A stretch of 64,000 nt of DNA from Nostoc sp. NMS2 (GCF_017115105.1 NZ_JABXKH010000042.1:1-64000); one strand, 5' to 3'; positions 7,851-17,793 are shown, numbered from the stretch's first letter. A program made the numbers and translations. Notes: generated by a model not told the origin, from the letters alone.

Positions 7851-9167
7851 ATGGTCAGTAAATTAACAAGTAGTATATGCCACATGAGCCAGAACCCTCT
7901 AGTTAGAAAAAAACTTCGGAGTCGCTTTGAGACTGTCAAACTGCTGGAAAGCGGAGGTTCTGGTAATACTTACTTATTAGCAGGTGCTGGACGTAATAGG
8001 CATCAACACTCTCTCACCAGAAAAACACTTCGGAATCGCTTTGAAATTATCAAACACTTAGGAAGCGGCGGCTCTGGTGATACATACTTAGCTGTAGACC
8101 TAGATTTACCAGGACAACCTTATTGTGTCGTAAAACATTTTCAACCAAAAGATTCCAATCCTGCTGTTCTACCCATCGCTAAAAAGCTATTTGATCGAGA
8201 AGCGGAAGTTTTATACCAGCTAGGCAATGACCACGATCAAATTCCTAGACTGTTTGCCCATTTTGATGAAGATGGAGATTTCTATTTAGTTCAGGAATTT
8301 ATTGATGGTCATGCGTTAACCCAAGAAATTGTATCAGGTCAGCATCTTAGCGAAAATGCAGTCTTAAGTTTATTAAAAGATATCTTGGAAGTGCTGGCAT
8401 TCGTCCACCAAAATAACATTATTCATCGGGATATTAAGCCCCAAAATTTGATGCGGCGGCACTCCGATCAGAAGATTGTGTTAATTGACTTTGGGAGTAT
8501 TAAGAAAATTGGTGCTTTGGGAGCAGGTTTAACAATTGGTGTTGGGACTCTTGGTTATATGCCAAGCGAACAAGCTAAGGGAAAGCCAAAACTTTGCAGC
8601 GATATCTATGCAGTAGGGATAATAGGCATTCAAGCTTTGACAGGTTTAATCCCTGAGCAAATAAAAGAAGATCCCAATACAGGAGAAGTTCTGTGGCGCG
8701 ATCAGGCACAGGTAAGTGATGCTCTTGCAAAGATTTTAGATACAATGGTTTGCGATCGCTACAACCAGCGTTATCAGTCTGCCGCAGACGCTTTGCAAGC
8801 GCTTAATTCTGCTCTACCGTTGTCACAGTCCTCACAATCTGCTGGCATCAGCCAAAATGTTGATGATACTTATTTGCTAAATTATAGAAACTTTCTTTTG
8901 CTTCTAGGAATAGGGCTTGGTGCTATCACTAGTTTTACAGTATTAATTCTAATCTATACATTTATTAATACAGGTACATCGTCTCCAAACCAACCTACTC
9001 AATTCAATAATTTTATAGAAAAATTGCTTAACCCACGGTTGACTAATACTAATGTGAATAGTCCAATAACCAAATCATCAGCTAAAAAAGGAGTCTGTAA
9101 AAAAAATTGCATCATTGCAAATACTACTAAAAAGCAAATTGAATTTCATGATGGCAGTCCACTTTGA
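7851..9167 (+). CDS. Membrane-anchored Ser/Thr protein kinase with duplicated glycine-rich loop
   Basis: A Hanks-type kinase: the functional P-loop is GSGGSGDTYL (about residue 72), the catalytic loop IIHRDIKPQNLM, the DFG-type metal site LIDFGSIKK and an APE-equivalent GYMPSEQA. One membrane helix follows the kinase domain (residues 345-370), leaving a short basic tail outside. The N-terminus carries a second, imperfect copy of the first kinase segment (LRSRFETVKLLESGGSGNTY versus LRNRFEIIKHLGSGGSGDTY), about 42 residues apart. The start may be ATG 7851 or ATG 7884. The substrate is unknown. Confidence 0.9.
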   Translation: MVSKLTSSICHMSQNPLVRKKLRSRFETVKLLESGGSGNTYLLAGAGRNRHQHSLTRKTLRNRFEIIKHLGSGGSGDTYLAVDLDLPGQPYCVVKHFQPKDSNPAVLPIAKKLFDREAEVLYQLGNDHDQIPRLFAHFDEDGDFYLVQEFIDGHALTQEIVSGQHLSENAVLSLLKDILEVLAFVHQNNIIHRDIKPQNLMRRHSDQKIVLIDFGSIKKIGALGAGLTIGVGTLGYMPSEQAKGKPKLCSDIYAVGIIGIQALTGLIPEQIKEDPNTGEVLWRDQAQVSDALAKILDTMVCDRYNQRYQSAADALQALNSALPLSQSSQSAGISQNVDDTYLLNYRNFLLLLGIGLGAITSFTVLILIYTFINTGTSSPNQPTQFNNFIEKLLNPRLTNTNVNSPITKSSAKKGVCKKNCIIANTTKKQIEFHDGSPL

Positions 9168-9445
9168 TTTCTGTTCGCACATGGCGTAGCCATATTTGTT
9201 TGTGTGGTGCGCGAAGCGCAATAGGTAGGCAAGAGAAAAGAAGCCTATTTTTGTTGTTCCTGGCTTCGCAAAAATCAAATATGAGTCCATCAATTAGAAA
9301 AAGTTAATAATCTAATAGCAATCATAAAAATAGCTATTAACTAGCTATTACATATTTGATTTAAATCTAAATATTCTAAAAATTATTCTAGGATAAATAC
9401 TTAGAGATTCCTGTAAGATAAATACAATAAACAATATTTAAAAAT

Positions 9446-10522
9446 ATGGGCAATACAAATCAAAAAAAAGCTTTAATTAACAGCGAAATGGCTCTCTTTC
9501 TTAGAGGTTTGATTATTGGTAAAGTGCTGACAGTTATCGTTATTGGCGGGCTGCTTTGGTGGTTACTAAAGCCGAATTTATTGTCCCGTAACAGCGTTAA
9601 CTCTTCTTCTAATCAAAATTTCAAGACAGTCTCTAATACCGCATCTAGTTTTCAGACAGTTGCAGATGTCCCTACTGCCTCATTTAACTACGGAGGAAGT
9701 ACAGCTTGGGCATCTATCCGGCAATTAGTAGATTCTCAGATCCAGAGCGATCGCCCGGAAGTACAATTACGTTATGTAGACCCTGTTAATGCTAGCCCTG
9801 GTTCTAGCTCAGGCATTAGGATGTTACTTGATGGGAAATTAGACTTTGCTCAGTCTTCTCGCCCCCTTACAGATGAAGAACAAGCTATGGCAAAAGAGCG
9901 AGGCTTCACCCTTGAGCAACGTCAGGTAGGTATGGATGGAATAGCAGTGGTAGTCAACCCATCCCTGAAAGTCTCAGGTTTAACTGTTGACCAATTGCAG
10001 CAGATTTATTTGGGGAAAATTACTAACTGGAATCAAGTAGGTGGCCCAAATCTACCCATCACACCTTTATCTCAACGACCAGAGGACGCAGATACAGTAA
10101 TATTCTCTAGCAACAGCGACTTGAAGGGGCAAGCACTTGGCTCGAATGTGCAATATGTCTATTCCACTACAGAGGCAGTGCGCCAACTCAGTAAAATACC
10201 TGGTGGTGTATATTACGGTTCTGCTCGTTCAGTAGTGCCTCAATGTAGTGTGAAGGCTTTGCCATTAGGTCAGACTGCTGGTCAGCTAATTCCCCCCTAT
10301 CGGGAACCGATAGTGTCACCTGAGCAATGTCCACGTCAGCGTAACCAGCTAAATACTGAGGCTATCAAAAATGGTAGTTATCCCATAATTGCTAATTTGT
10401 TTGTGATTATTAAGCAAAATAAAGGTCGGGAACAGCAGATTGGGGATGCATACACCAAACTTTTATTAACCGACCAGGGACAAAGGGCAATTGAGCAAGC
10501 TGGTTTCGTCGCGGTTAACTAG
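9446..10522 (+). CDS. PstS-like phosphate ABC transporter substrate-binding protein
   Basis: 358 residues: an N-terminal membrane anchor (VLTVIVIGGLLWWLL, residues 29-43), a linker rich in Ser and Asn, then a periplasmic-binding-protein domain of the PBP-like PstS type, with FNYGGSTAW and the SSGIRMLLDGKLDFAQSSR pattern. Many Nostoc kinases neighbour such proteins, and here it follows the kinase gene on the same strand, so it may be a sensor for that kinase rather than part of a transporter. No permease genes are near. Its stop codon is supplied by the first bases of an inserted repeat. Confidence 0.8.
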   Translation: MGNTNQKKALINSEMALFLRGLIIGKVLTVIVIGGLLWWLLKPNLLSRNSVNSSSNQNFKTVSNTASSFQTVADVPTASFNYGGSTAWASIRQLVDSQIQSDRPEVQLRYVDPVNASPGSSSGIRMLLDGKLDFAQSSRPLTDEEQAMAKERGFTLEQRQVGMDGIAVVVNPSLKVSGLTVDQLQQIYLGKITNWNQVGGPNLPITPLSQRPEDADTVIFSSNSDLKGQALGSNVQYVYSTTEAVRQLSKIPGGVYYGSARSVVPQCSVKALPLGQTAGQLIPPYREPIVSPEQCPRQRNQLNTEAIKNGSYPIIANLFVIIKQNKGREQQIGDAYTKLLLTDQGQRAIEQAGFVAVN

Positions 10523-10629
10523 TACCGCTTCGCGTAATTCGTAATTCGTAATTCGTAATTCGTAATTACCGTTGCGTAAGGATTTTAGACATTTCAAATG
10601 GTCTGTTTATTTCCGCCGTACTGTACTAG
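10519..10629. mobile_element. 111-bp inverted-repeat element (MITE-like), copy 1
   Basis: The element begins CTAGTACCGCTTCGCG and ends GCCGTACTGTACTAG, giving CTAGTAC terminal inverted repeats. It contains four to five AATTCGT heptamers. An almost identical copy of exactly the same length, in opposite orientation, lies at 49508-49618. It has no coding capacity and supplies the stop codon of the upstream gene. Confidence 0.85.
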
Positions 10630-10783
10630 TAGATTTGGATGACTATTTATGTTAGGTAACACTGTGTGCAAGTTTCTCTCGAACCTAACCCATTTTCTAG
10701 ATGTTTCCGTACCGTACTGATGTTGATATTCATTGAAAGCGACGAGAAACTCCATCCCTATAGGAATCCTAAATCATTCATGA

Positions 10784-10821
10784 AAAATTAGATCCCCGAC
10801 TTCTTCGATAAGTCGGGGATC
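10784..10821 (-). terminator. Terminator downstream of treH
   Basis: A 12-base-pair perfect stem (GATCCCCGACTT paired with AAGTCGGGGATC, seven-base loop) lies 40 bases past the treH stop. On the minus strand it is followed by TAATTTTTC, so it fits a Rho-independent terminator for the tre genes. Confidence 0.75.
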
Positions 10822-10861
10822 TGGACACTGCGCAGTTCCACAACTGAACCATTATGATTAT

Positions 10862-12379
10862 TTAAACTTTTTTCCCACCGCCTGCTAGGAGTTCCAGAAT
10901 AACTCCATTTGTCCAGCCGAAACCAACTTCGTTAGAGCTATATCCAAAGCAGATTTCGTCGGAAACGTTGGCAGAACAGCGTTCAACATCATATTTTTCA
11001 ACTAGGGTGTTGTGACGCTCGAATTCTTTAACTACCATCGCTAAAAATTTGTTGGCAATGCGATCGCCTTCTGTATGATACCCATAGCGGTGAAGTCCCT
11101 GGACAGCAATTAATGTCAATGGTGCCCAACCAAAGGGGGCATCCCATTGGTTGCCGGTGACACGAGTACTGGTAAAAATTCCGCCTGGGGCTTCAAACAA
11201 AGAGAGATTTTCAACGACGCGCTGGGCTTGGGCTTGAGAAGCAATTCCTAACCATAGAGGATAGAATGCGGTGGCAAATTCGTAGCGGCGACGTTCTCCA
11301 CTCTGAAAGTGATAGTCTAAATATAATCCCTGGTCTTCATCCCAGAGACACTGATCGATGCGATCGCGGCGGATATCTGCACGATCGCGCCATTGCTGCT
11401 CTAATTCTTCGTTCCCCAAAATCGCGTTAATTTGGGCTAAGTCGTGTTCCACCTGATACAGCAAACTGTTGAGGCACACAGGAGCGTAGTGGAGGATATC
11501 AGCACTGAACGGGCCAAAGCGGTTGGTGATATCAAAACCGGACTCGCGCATGGTGCGATCGCCCTTGTAAAATAAATTGGTCAGTTCGTCATTTTCGCGA
11601 TCGTAATAGAGATTAACGTCATAATCTTCAACCTCAAAGGTTTGATAATATTCCTTGACGCGATCGTAGTGGCTTTTTCCCTGCTCATCTCGCTCGGAAA
11701 ACAAAACTTCTGGCGCGGGGCCTTCCCCAAGGGCGTAAAATCTAGATAAGCCTGTTGCAGCATTGAGATGGGGCGGTACTACCCAGTAATAGTAAAATTG
11801 CTCTAAAAGTGGGACGGTTGCTCTTAACCACTCTTCATCCTTGGTGTGCTGGAATAGCGCCAAAACCATCATGCTGAGAACGGGAGGTTGCGATCGCGAC
11901 AGCATGTAAGTCCGGTTGGAGTTCAGGATAGTGCCGTAATGCTGGACTTGGTACAATAGTTGGTCAACTTGGCTTTGTGCTAGTTCCCATTCTTCATCGT
12001 GCAACAGTCCCAATAGTATAAAATAGCTGTCCCAGCCATACATTTCGTTGAAGCGCCCACCTGGTACTACATAAGGGCCTGGTAGGTATAATAATCCATG
12101 TTCTTGAATCCCTTCCACTTCTGATGGTAAAGTGCGAATTTCAATTCTTTGCATATCTTTTGCAGATAGCGATCGCTCTAACACAGCCTGAATATTAGGA
12201 CAATCTTCTGAGGGGGAAATGTAGACGATCCAGGGAGTTTCGGTTTCGTGGTCTAGTTTGGTATCCTTGGCGGATTGTAATAGGTGTTCGTGCGATCGCG
12301 TTAGGGTTTTCCACGTTTTTTTGATATGGGCCCGCACGGTGTCAATTTGGGCGGTGGTGAGTTGTGGGGGAGTGGTCAT
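10862..12379 (-). CDS. treH: Alpha,alpha-trehalase (GH37 family)
   Basis: Hydrolyses trehalose to two glucoses. Both trehalase signatures are present: PGGRFNEMYGWDSYF (about residue 106) and QWDAPFGWAP (about residue 405), and the (alpha/alpha)6-barrel length of 505 residues fits the family. It is last in the treZ-treY-treH series on this strand, an order known from Anabaena, where loss of the trehalase raises trehalose and dehydration tolerance. The gap from treY is about 96 bases, so co-transcription is plausible. Confidence 0.92.
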   Translation of the reverse strand: MTTPPQLTTAQIDTVRAHIKKTWKTLTRSHEHLLQSAKDTKLDHETETPWIVYISPSEDCPNIQAVLERSLSAKDMQRIEIRTLPSEVEGIQEHGLLYLPGPYVVPGGRFNEMYGWDSYFILLGLLHDEEWELAQSQVDQLLYQVQHYGTILNSNRTYMLSRSQPPVLSMMVLALFQHTKDEEWLRATVPLLEQFYYYWVVPPHLNAATGLSRFYALGEGPAPEVLFSERDEQGKSHYDRVKEYYQTFEVEDYDVNLYYDRENDELTNLFYKGDRTMRESGFDITNRFGPFSADILHYAPVCLNSLLYQVEHDLAQINAILGNEELEQQWRDRADIRRDRIDQCLWDEDQGLYLDYHFQSGERRRYEFATAFYPLWLGIASQAQAQRVVENLSLFEAPGGIFTSTRVTGNQWDAPFGWAPLTLIAVQGLHRYGYHTEGDRIANKFLAMVVKEFERHNTLVEKYDVERCSANVSDEICFGYSSNEVGFGWTNGVILELLAGGGKKV

Positions 12380-12475
12380 ATTTTCAATGATTTTTTAAAC
12401 GCAAAGGGACGCGGAGGGAAGCGCAGAGGTACGCAGAGGTTTTATGGGGTTTTCTCTGCGTTTCTGGGTTATATT

Positions 12476-15274
12476 TTATTCGGCACTACTAACTAATAGG
12501 GCGACTGGAAAATGGGCTAGGGCTGATGCAATTGATAGGGTGTCTGTGGCCTGTAAGGGTTGCTCTGTGAGGACGTTTTTCCAGGTGAGGGGAGTTCCTG
12601 GGGGTAGTTGTAGGTGTGTGTCTTGCCAAACTGACTCGTTTAAGGGGTTGTCTCCTGGTTGGATGAGGCTGGTTAAGAAGCGTGGGGCGATCGCGATCGC
12701 TGTTTGATTTGCTTCTCGCCGCGCAAAGGCGATAATGTGATTGGCGTAGGTTCCCTGAATTTCTAATGGGAGATAATCGCCGTCCTGGAATAATGAGACA
12801 TAGTTGGTTCTGGCTTTGAGTAGTTGAGCCGTTAAAAACAGTTTGATTCTACCGTCTGTTTTGTCGTTTAATAATTCCTGAATGAGTCCGAGAATATCTG
12901 TTTTGGCTTGCTCACGGATGGCGTTTAAGTAAGTCCGTCGCTGTTCAAAATCCACGGGACGGCGATTATCTGGATCGACTAGGCTGAGTTCCCAAAGTTC
13001 TGTTCCTTGGTATAAATCGGGTACGCCGGGTGCGGTAATCTTCAGCAGTGTTTGAGAAAGGGAATTGAAGATACCATACTCTGCAATTCGCTGTTGAAAG
13101 GGACGAAAGGCTTCTAGAAATTCTTTGGAGATGGAAGGGTCGAGTACCTTTTCAATGAAGGAAGTACAGGCTTCTTCATACTCGCTATCAGGTCGTAGCC
13201 ATGCTGTATGCACTTTCGCTTCTCGAATTGCTTTAATTATATAATCTTTCACCCGTTCCACGAAGGATGCCTGTTCCTGTTCTGTAAAGGGAAACGCCCC
13301 TACAAGGGTTTGATAGAGAAAATACTCATCGTTGCGATCGGGCATAGCAAACCCGTGGCGATGAATGCGACTTCCTCGATTAATGGCACTCCAGGTATTT
13401 ACCTGCTGATCCCATTCATCGGGGATTTCGGACAACACATTTAACCTAGCCCTCACATCTTCGCCGCGTTTGGTGTCGTGGGTAGCTGTGGTGTTCATTG
13501 TATGAGGCCAGGTTACTTGGTGCTGTTTGTTAAAGGCATGAAATTTGGCTAATTCTATACCAAAATGACCGGGATTTCCGCCGACTTCATTCAGCGATAA
13601 CAAGCGATTGTAAACATATAATGTGGTGTCTTCTACGCCTTTGGCCATTAGCGGACCACTATATTGCTGCATCCGCAAGACAAAATATATCCACTGCTCC
13701 CGTTCTGTTTGAGTCAGAGAGTTATCAAACTCTAGTAGCATTAACTTTTCAATAAAGGTCAGTTCGTGCTGCAATAGAGGCGTTTGTTCTTTGGCTTGGT
13801 AAATTACTTTTTCAATGGTAGTGCGATCGCTATCCCCAATTCCATCTGGTGTAATATAGGTGCGGTAAATCGGGAACAGGGTCAAAACTTCTGCGATCGC
13901 TCTTTTCAAGCCATTCAGTGTAAAATCATTGCCATAACGATATTTGCTGGAAATGTTCTTTAACAAAAGAGCCAAATTGTCAATATCACCGGCTAAATTC
14001 TTTTCGAGTATCAGGTGCTTTTTATCTTTTACAACTGATGCATAATCTACTCTTGAACCGATAAAGTTCTGGTAAATTTTATCGAAGGATGATTCATTTT
14101 CAGTTTGACAAAATACACCATTTACGTAGTTAAGAAAGTCATATCCCGATGTCCCTTCAATTTCCCAGTTTTCCGGCAGGTCTTCGGTGAGTTCTAAAAT
14201 CTTTTCGACCGTAATATAAACATCTCCCGTCTTTTCCCGCAACCTTTCTAGATACTGGATTGGGTTATAGAGTCCATCAATATGATCGATGCGTAAGCCT
14301 GTAAATTTGCCCTCTTCAACCAGCTTTTGAATTAGGCTATGGGTGTTATTAAAAACCCGTACTTCTTCAACTTTAACGGAAATAAGTTCGTTGACAGTAA
14401 AGAAGCGGCGATAGTTCATCTCTTCCGCCCCAACTTTCCAGAAGGCGAGACGGTAAAACTGATCGTTGAGTAATTCATCTAGCAAGTTAAAGCTTTCTGA
14501 ATTACCTGGTTCTCCGTTGAAGGTTTGGATATTTTCGTCAATGAACTCACGGATAGCATCGTTTGTGGTATAAAGTTCCCAAACCAATCCTTTAATAAAT
14601 GCAATTTGGTCTTGTCGCTGTTTTCCCGCAACTTCTGAGGGCACACTTTTGAGAATATACAAAATACCCAATAGTTTAATAAAGTCGGGGTGATTGCGTC
14701 CGAGTGTGCGTGTGAGTTTGCCCAGATTATGGGTAATAAATTTTGTATAAGACTCTAATCGTAGCGGCAGTTTTAAGCTGTAATAGTTTACGGTTATACC
14801 GTTTTGTTCGTATTTTAGTTGAATGTGTCCGTTTTCTAGGGATTCACCATAAAAATCTCCTAGTAGAGGAGCGAGAATTCGCTCTTGGCGATCGCCAAAG
14901 GGAGCATTCCAAGAAAGGTCGAAGTAGTCAGTATAGCTGGAATCTGGGCCGTGTTCCAAGATGTCCATTAAGTAATCGTTTTCGCTGCTATAGGCCATGT
15001 GGTTGGGCACTATATCTTGTAACCATCCCATATTAAGGGATTGGACTTCCGCAATTAATGCATCAAAGGATTCATTAGTTCCCAATTCTGGGTTAAGTTG
15101 AGTGGCATCTACTATATCGTAACCGTGGGTACTCCCAGAGCGAGCTTTGAAAATGGGTGAGGCATATAAATCAGAAATACCTAAATCTGCTAGATAAGCT
15201 GCGATCGCTTTAGCATTGTCAAAGCCAAACTGGGGTGTAAACTGAATTCGATAAGTTGCGGTAGGAATTCGCAT
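12476..15274 (-). CDS. treY: Maltooligosyl trehalose synthase
   Basis: A GH13 enzyme that isomerises the reducing-end alpha-1,4 bond of maltodextrins to alpha-1,1. The start MRIPTATYRIQFTPQFGFD is characteristic of TreY. The barrel motifs are visible as DIVPNHMAY (region I, about residue 87), GLRIDHIDGLYNP (region II with nucleophile Asp), VEKILE (acid/base Glu) and TTATHDTKRGEDVRARL (region IV His-Asp). The 932-residue length is usual. It acts between glycogen-derived maltodextrins and TreZ. Confidence 0.95.
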   Translation of the reverse strand: MRIPTATYRIQFTPQFGFDNAKAIAAYLADLGISDLYASPIFKARSGSTHGYDIVDATQLNPELGTNESFDALIAEVQSLNMGWLQDIVPNHMAYSSENDYLMDILEHGPDSSYTDYFDLSWNAPFGDRQERILAPLLGDFYGESLENGHIQLKYEQNGITVNYYSLKLPLRLESYTKFITHNLGKLTRTLGRNHPDFIKLLGILYILKSVPSEVAGKQRQDQIAFIKGLVWELYTTNDAIREFIDENIQTFNGEPGNSESFNLLDELLNDQFYRLAFWKVGAEEMNYRRFFTVNELISVKVEEVRVFNNTHSLIQKLVEEGKFTGLRIDHIDGLYNPIQYLERLREKTGDVYITVEKILELTEDLPENWEIEGTSGYDFLNYVNGVFCQTENESSFDKIYQNFIGSRVDYASVVKDKKHLILEKNLAGDIDNLALLLKNISSKYRYGNDFTLNGLKRAIAEVLTLFPIYRTYITPDGIGDSDRTTIEKVIYQAKEQTPLLQHELTFIEKLMLLEFDNSLTQTEREQWIYFVLRMQQYSGPLMAKGVEDTTLYVYNRLLSLNEVGGNPGHFGIELAKFHAFNKQHQVTWPHTMNTTATHDTKRGEDVRARLNVLSEIPDEWDQQVNTWSAINRGSRIHRHGFAMPDRNDEYFLYQTLVGAFPFTEQEQASFVERVKDYIIKAIREAKVHTAWLRPDSEYEEACTSFIEKVLDPSISKEFLEAFRPFQQRIAEYGIFNSLSQTLLKITAPGVPDLYQGTELWELSLVDPDNRRPVDFEQRRTYLNAIREQAKTDILGLIQELLNDKTDGRIKLFLTAQLLKARTNYVSLFQDGDYLPLEIQGTYANHIIAFARREANQTAIAIAPRFLTSLIQPGDNPLNESVWQDTHLQLPPGTPLTWKNVLTEQPLQATDTLSIASALAHFPVALLVSSAE

Positions 15275-15331
15275 GAGTTTGTTGTAATAAGAGATGGGGC
15301 GATACGCTTCGGTTAACGTGTTTGTCTCTGG

Positions 15332-15418
15332 AAGATCCCCCCAACCCCCATTAAAAAGGGGGGCTTTTTGTGATATTTACCCCCTTAAGAAGGGGGTCGC
15401 CGCAGGCGGGGGGATCTT
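15332..15418. repeat. Inverted-repeat element with AAGATCCCCCC ends
   Basis: This roughly 87-base element starts AAGATCCCCCCAACCCCC and ends GGCGGGGGGATCTT, with a second internal hairpin (CCCCC..GGGGG). A related, longer element occupies 24718-24861. It has no reading frame. Confidence 0.7.
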
Positions 15419-15449
15419 ATCTGAAACCTATTGAGATGTGGGGGAGTTT

Positions 15450-15596
15450 GAGCCTTTTTACTTGAACGTTGAGCCTTTTAGCTCGAACGTTGAACCTTTT
15501 TGCCTGAACGTTGAGCCTTTTTACTCGAACGTTGAGCCTTTTAGCTTGAACGTTGAACCTTTTAGCTTGAACGTTGAGCCTTTTAGCTCGAAACTT
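15450..15596. repeat. Seven tandem copies of a 21-bp unit
   Basis: The unit is close to GAGCCTTTTTACTTGAACGTT and is repeated seven times without spacers. Variation is confined mostly to positions 2 and 10-14. The period is a multiple of three and equals two DNA helical turns. The unit reads EPFxxNV on the plus strand, but no gene-like frame surrounds it. Confidence 0.9.
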
Positions 15597-15945
15597 TAAG
15601 TTTTAACAAATCTTACTCCCCTTCCCTTGCAGGGAAGGGGCTGGGGGTTAGGTCTGTATTGCACTCAACTCAGAAACGCTGTATCTCAATATGGTTCAAT
15701 TAAGGGCTAATCGTACAAACAAAATTGTGGGTTTTTGAGACGCGATAAATCGCCGTCTCTACAAGTGTTTTGGTTTTACCTGAACTGTATTGCTCTATAT
15801 CTCCTTTATTTTTGAATTGTTAACGAACTTTGGGGGTTTAAGTCCCCTGTCTCTACAGACAGCGCGTTTTGGGTCGGGGTCTAAATCCCCGTCACAAAAC
15901 TTAATTACGAATTACGAATTACGAATTACGAATTATTTAACTTCC
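15597..15945. other. Repeat-rich intergenic stretch downstream of treZ
   Basis: It holds a fragment of the family with CCTTCCCTTGCAGGGAAGG stems (15600-15690), a GACGCGATAAATCGCCGTCTC palindrome and, at 15903-15935, four tandem ATTACGA units. No gene is visible. Confidence 0.6.
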
Positions 15946-17793
15946 TCATCCTTTTTCATACAGTACTAAACTAGTAGGTTGCAACTTCACTTCTTTTCCC
16001 GCAGACAGATGTTCATCTGCTTCAGAACCAGGCCCAGACCATGAGGTATCAGCAGAGTCTAACAATTTATGAGCATTATGCTGAATTGGCAGAGTTGCTG
16101 TGACTGGAGACGAATTGAAATTCATCACAAATATTAGTTCACTTGATTCACACCAACGACGCACGATAACCAAGTGCTTGTCTTCATCGCTAGTCGCTTC
16201 GATGAAATTGCGGTCTTGATTTAAAAGTGCTGGATGCGTTTTGCGTAAATTAATTAACTGACGATACCAATTCCACAGAACTTTGTGCTTACCTTCATTG
16301 CGTAATTCCCAATTGAGTTTAGACTTTAGGAAAGTTTCTGCTGATTCGGGATCTGGGGGATCGTCTGCATAGTGAAATGCTTCAAATTCTTGTTTGCGTC
16401 CGGCTCGAACTGCTTGAATCAAATCAGGATCGGAGTGACTAACAAAATAAATGAAGGGTGCTGTTTCTCCATATTCTTCTCCCATAAATAACAAGGGTAA
16501 GTAGGGCGATAGCAACACAGCGCCAGCAGCTAACTTTAATCCTTCAAAAGAGATCCTCTGAGTGAGGCGTTCTCCTTTCATTTGATTGCCGATTTGATCG
16601 TGATTCTGAATGCAGACTGTAAACTGTGATAAATTGCGATCGCGGCAACTTATGCCATGAAATCGCTTGCGATCGGGCGAGTGCTTCCAATCGTAGACAA
16701 AACTATCATTGTAAGCTTTGGCCAAATCAGCAAGTTGCCCAAAATCTTGATAATATCCTTGGCGATCGCCTGTCAACAGTGTATGCAAGGCATGGTGAAA
16801 ATCATCACACCATTGGGCATCAAGACCATATCCACCCAATTCTACCGGACGAATGATTTGTGGATTATTCAAGTCACTTTCGGCTATTAAATGGCGTTTC
16901 CATTTTTGCCCTTGTTGTGAAAAATGATGAACTGCTTCCGCCAGTTCCCATAAAAAATGCTTCGCCCCCAAGTCGTAAATTGCTTGAATAGCATCCAGCC
17001 GCAATGCATCAATGTGGAACTCACGCAACCAGTAAAGCGCATTTTGGATAAAATAATTTCGCACACCCTGACTATGGGCATCGTCGAAATTTAGCGCTTC
17101 GCCCCACGGCGTTTTATAGGTTTTAGTAAAGTAGGGCGCGAACTGACTCATATAATTGCCTTCTGGCCCAAAGTGGTTATACACCACATCCAACACCACG
17201 GCGATATTATTTTCATGGCAAGCATTCACCAGTTGCTTGAGTTCGGCTGGACTACCGTAAGAATTTTGCACAGCATAAGGATAAACGCCATCATAGCCCC
17301 AGTTGCGATATGCAAGAGTTGCTTCAATATGGGTGTCTCCCGGAAACTGGGCAATAGGCATGATTTCAATAGCATTAATTCCCAGTTCCCTGAGTTCTGG
17401 TAGACGAGAAATGATACCAGTGAAAGTTCCTTCAGGTGTGAAAGTCCCAACGTGGAGTTCATAAAAAATCATCGACTCCACAGGAATGCCAGTCCATCCT
17501 TCATCTGTCCACTCAAACTGATGATCGACAATTTGAGACGGGCCATGCACTCCTTCCGGTTGATACTGCGACGCAGGATCGGCAAAAGCGTCTTGACCAT
17601 TCAATACATAGCGATAAAGCGTGCCTGGATACACATCGTTCGCTTTCGCGTGCCAGTATCCCTCAGACTGAGGCTTGAGGGGAATAACCTGCTCCTGTGG
17701 TGTCAAAGTTTTTACAGTGACGCTATCTAATAACGGCGACCAAACTGTAAATTCACATTCTCCATTACCCAAGTAGTTAGCACCAATTCTCAC
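15946..17793 (-). CDS. treZ: Maltooligosyl trehalose trehalohydrolase
   Basis: Releases trehalose from the product of TreY. The 615-residue protein has an N-terminal carbohydrate-binding/E-set region (FTVWSPLLDSVTVKTL) and a GH13 barrel: VVLDVVYNHFGPEGNY (region I), ALRLDAIQAIYD (nucleophile Asp), LIAESDLN (acid/base Glu) and CIQNHDQIGNQ (region IV). It is the first gene of the tre series; about 670 bases of repeats separate it from treY, so treY may also have its own promoter. Confidence 0.94.
   Translation of the reverse strand: MRIGANYLGNGECEFTVWSPLLDSVTVKTLTPQEQVIPLKPQSEGYWHAKANDVYPGTLYRYVLNGQDAFADPASQYQPEGVHGPSQIVDHQFEWTDEGWTGIPVESMIFYELHVGTFTPEGTFTGIISRLPELRELGINAIEIMPIAQFPGDTHIEATLAYRNWGYDGVYPYAVQNSYGSPAELKQLVNACHENNIAVVLDVVYNHFGPEGNYMSQFAPYFTKTYKTPWGEALNFDDAHSQGVRNYFIQNALYWLREFHIDALRLDAIQAIYDLGAKHFLWELAEAVHHFSQQGQKWKRHLIAESDLNNPQIIRPVELGGYGLDAQWCDDFHHALHTLLTGDRQGYYQDFGQLADLAKAYNDSFVYDWKHSPDRKRFHGISCRDRNLSQFTVCIQNHDQIGNQMKGERLTQRISFEGLKLAAGAVLLSPYLPLLFMGEEYGETAPFIYFVSHSDPDLIQAVRAGRKQEFEAFHYADDPPDPESAETFLKSKLNWELRNEGKHKVLWNWYRQLINLRKTHPALLNQDRNFIEATSDEDKHLVIVRRWCESSELIFVMNFNSSPVTATLPIQHNAHKLLDSADTSWSGPGSEADEHLSAGKEVKLQPTSLVLYEKG

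Noticed and set aside
15450-15596. CRISPR-like array
   Set aside because: Units are contiguous with no spacers, and no cas genes lie in the window. The same applies to 27121-27288 and to 59258-59495.
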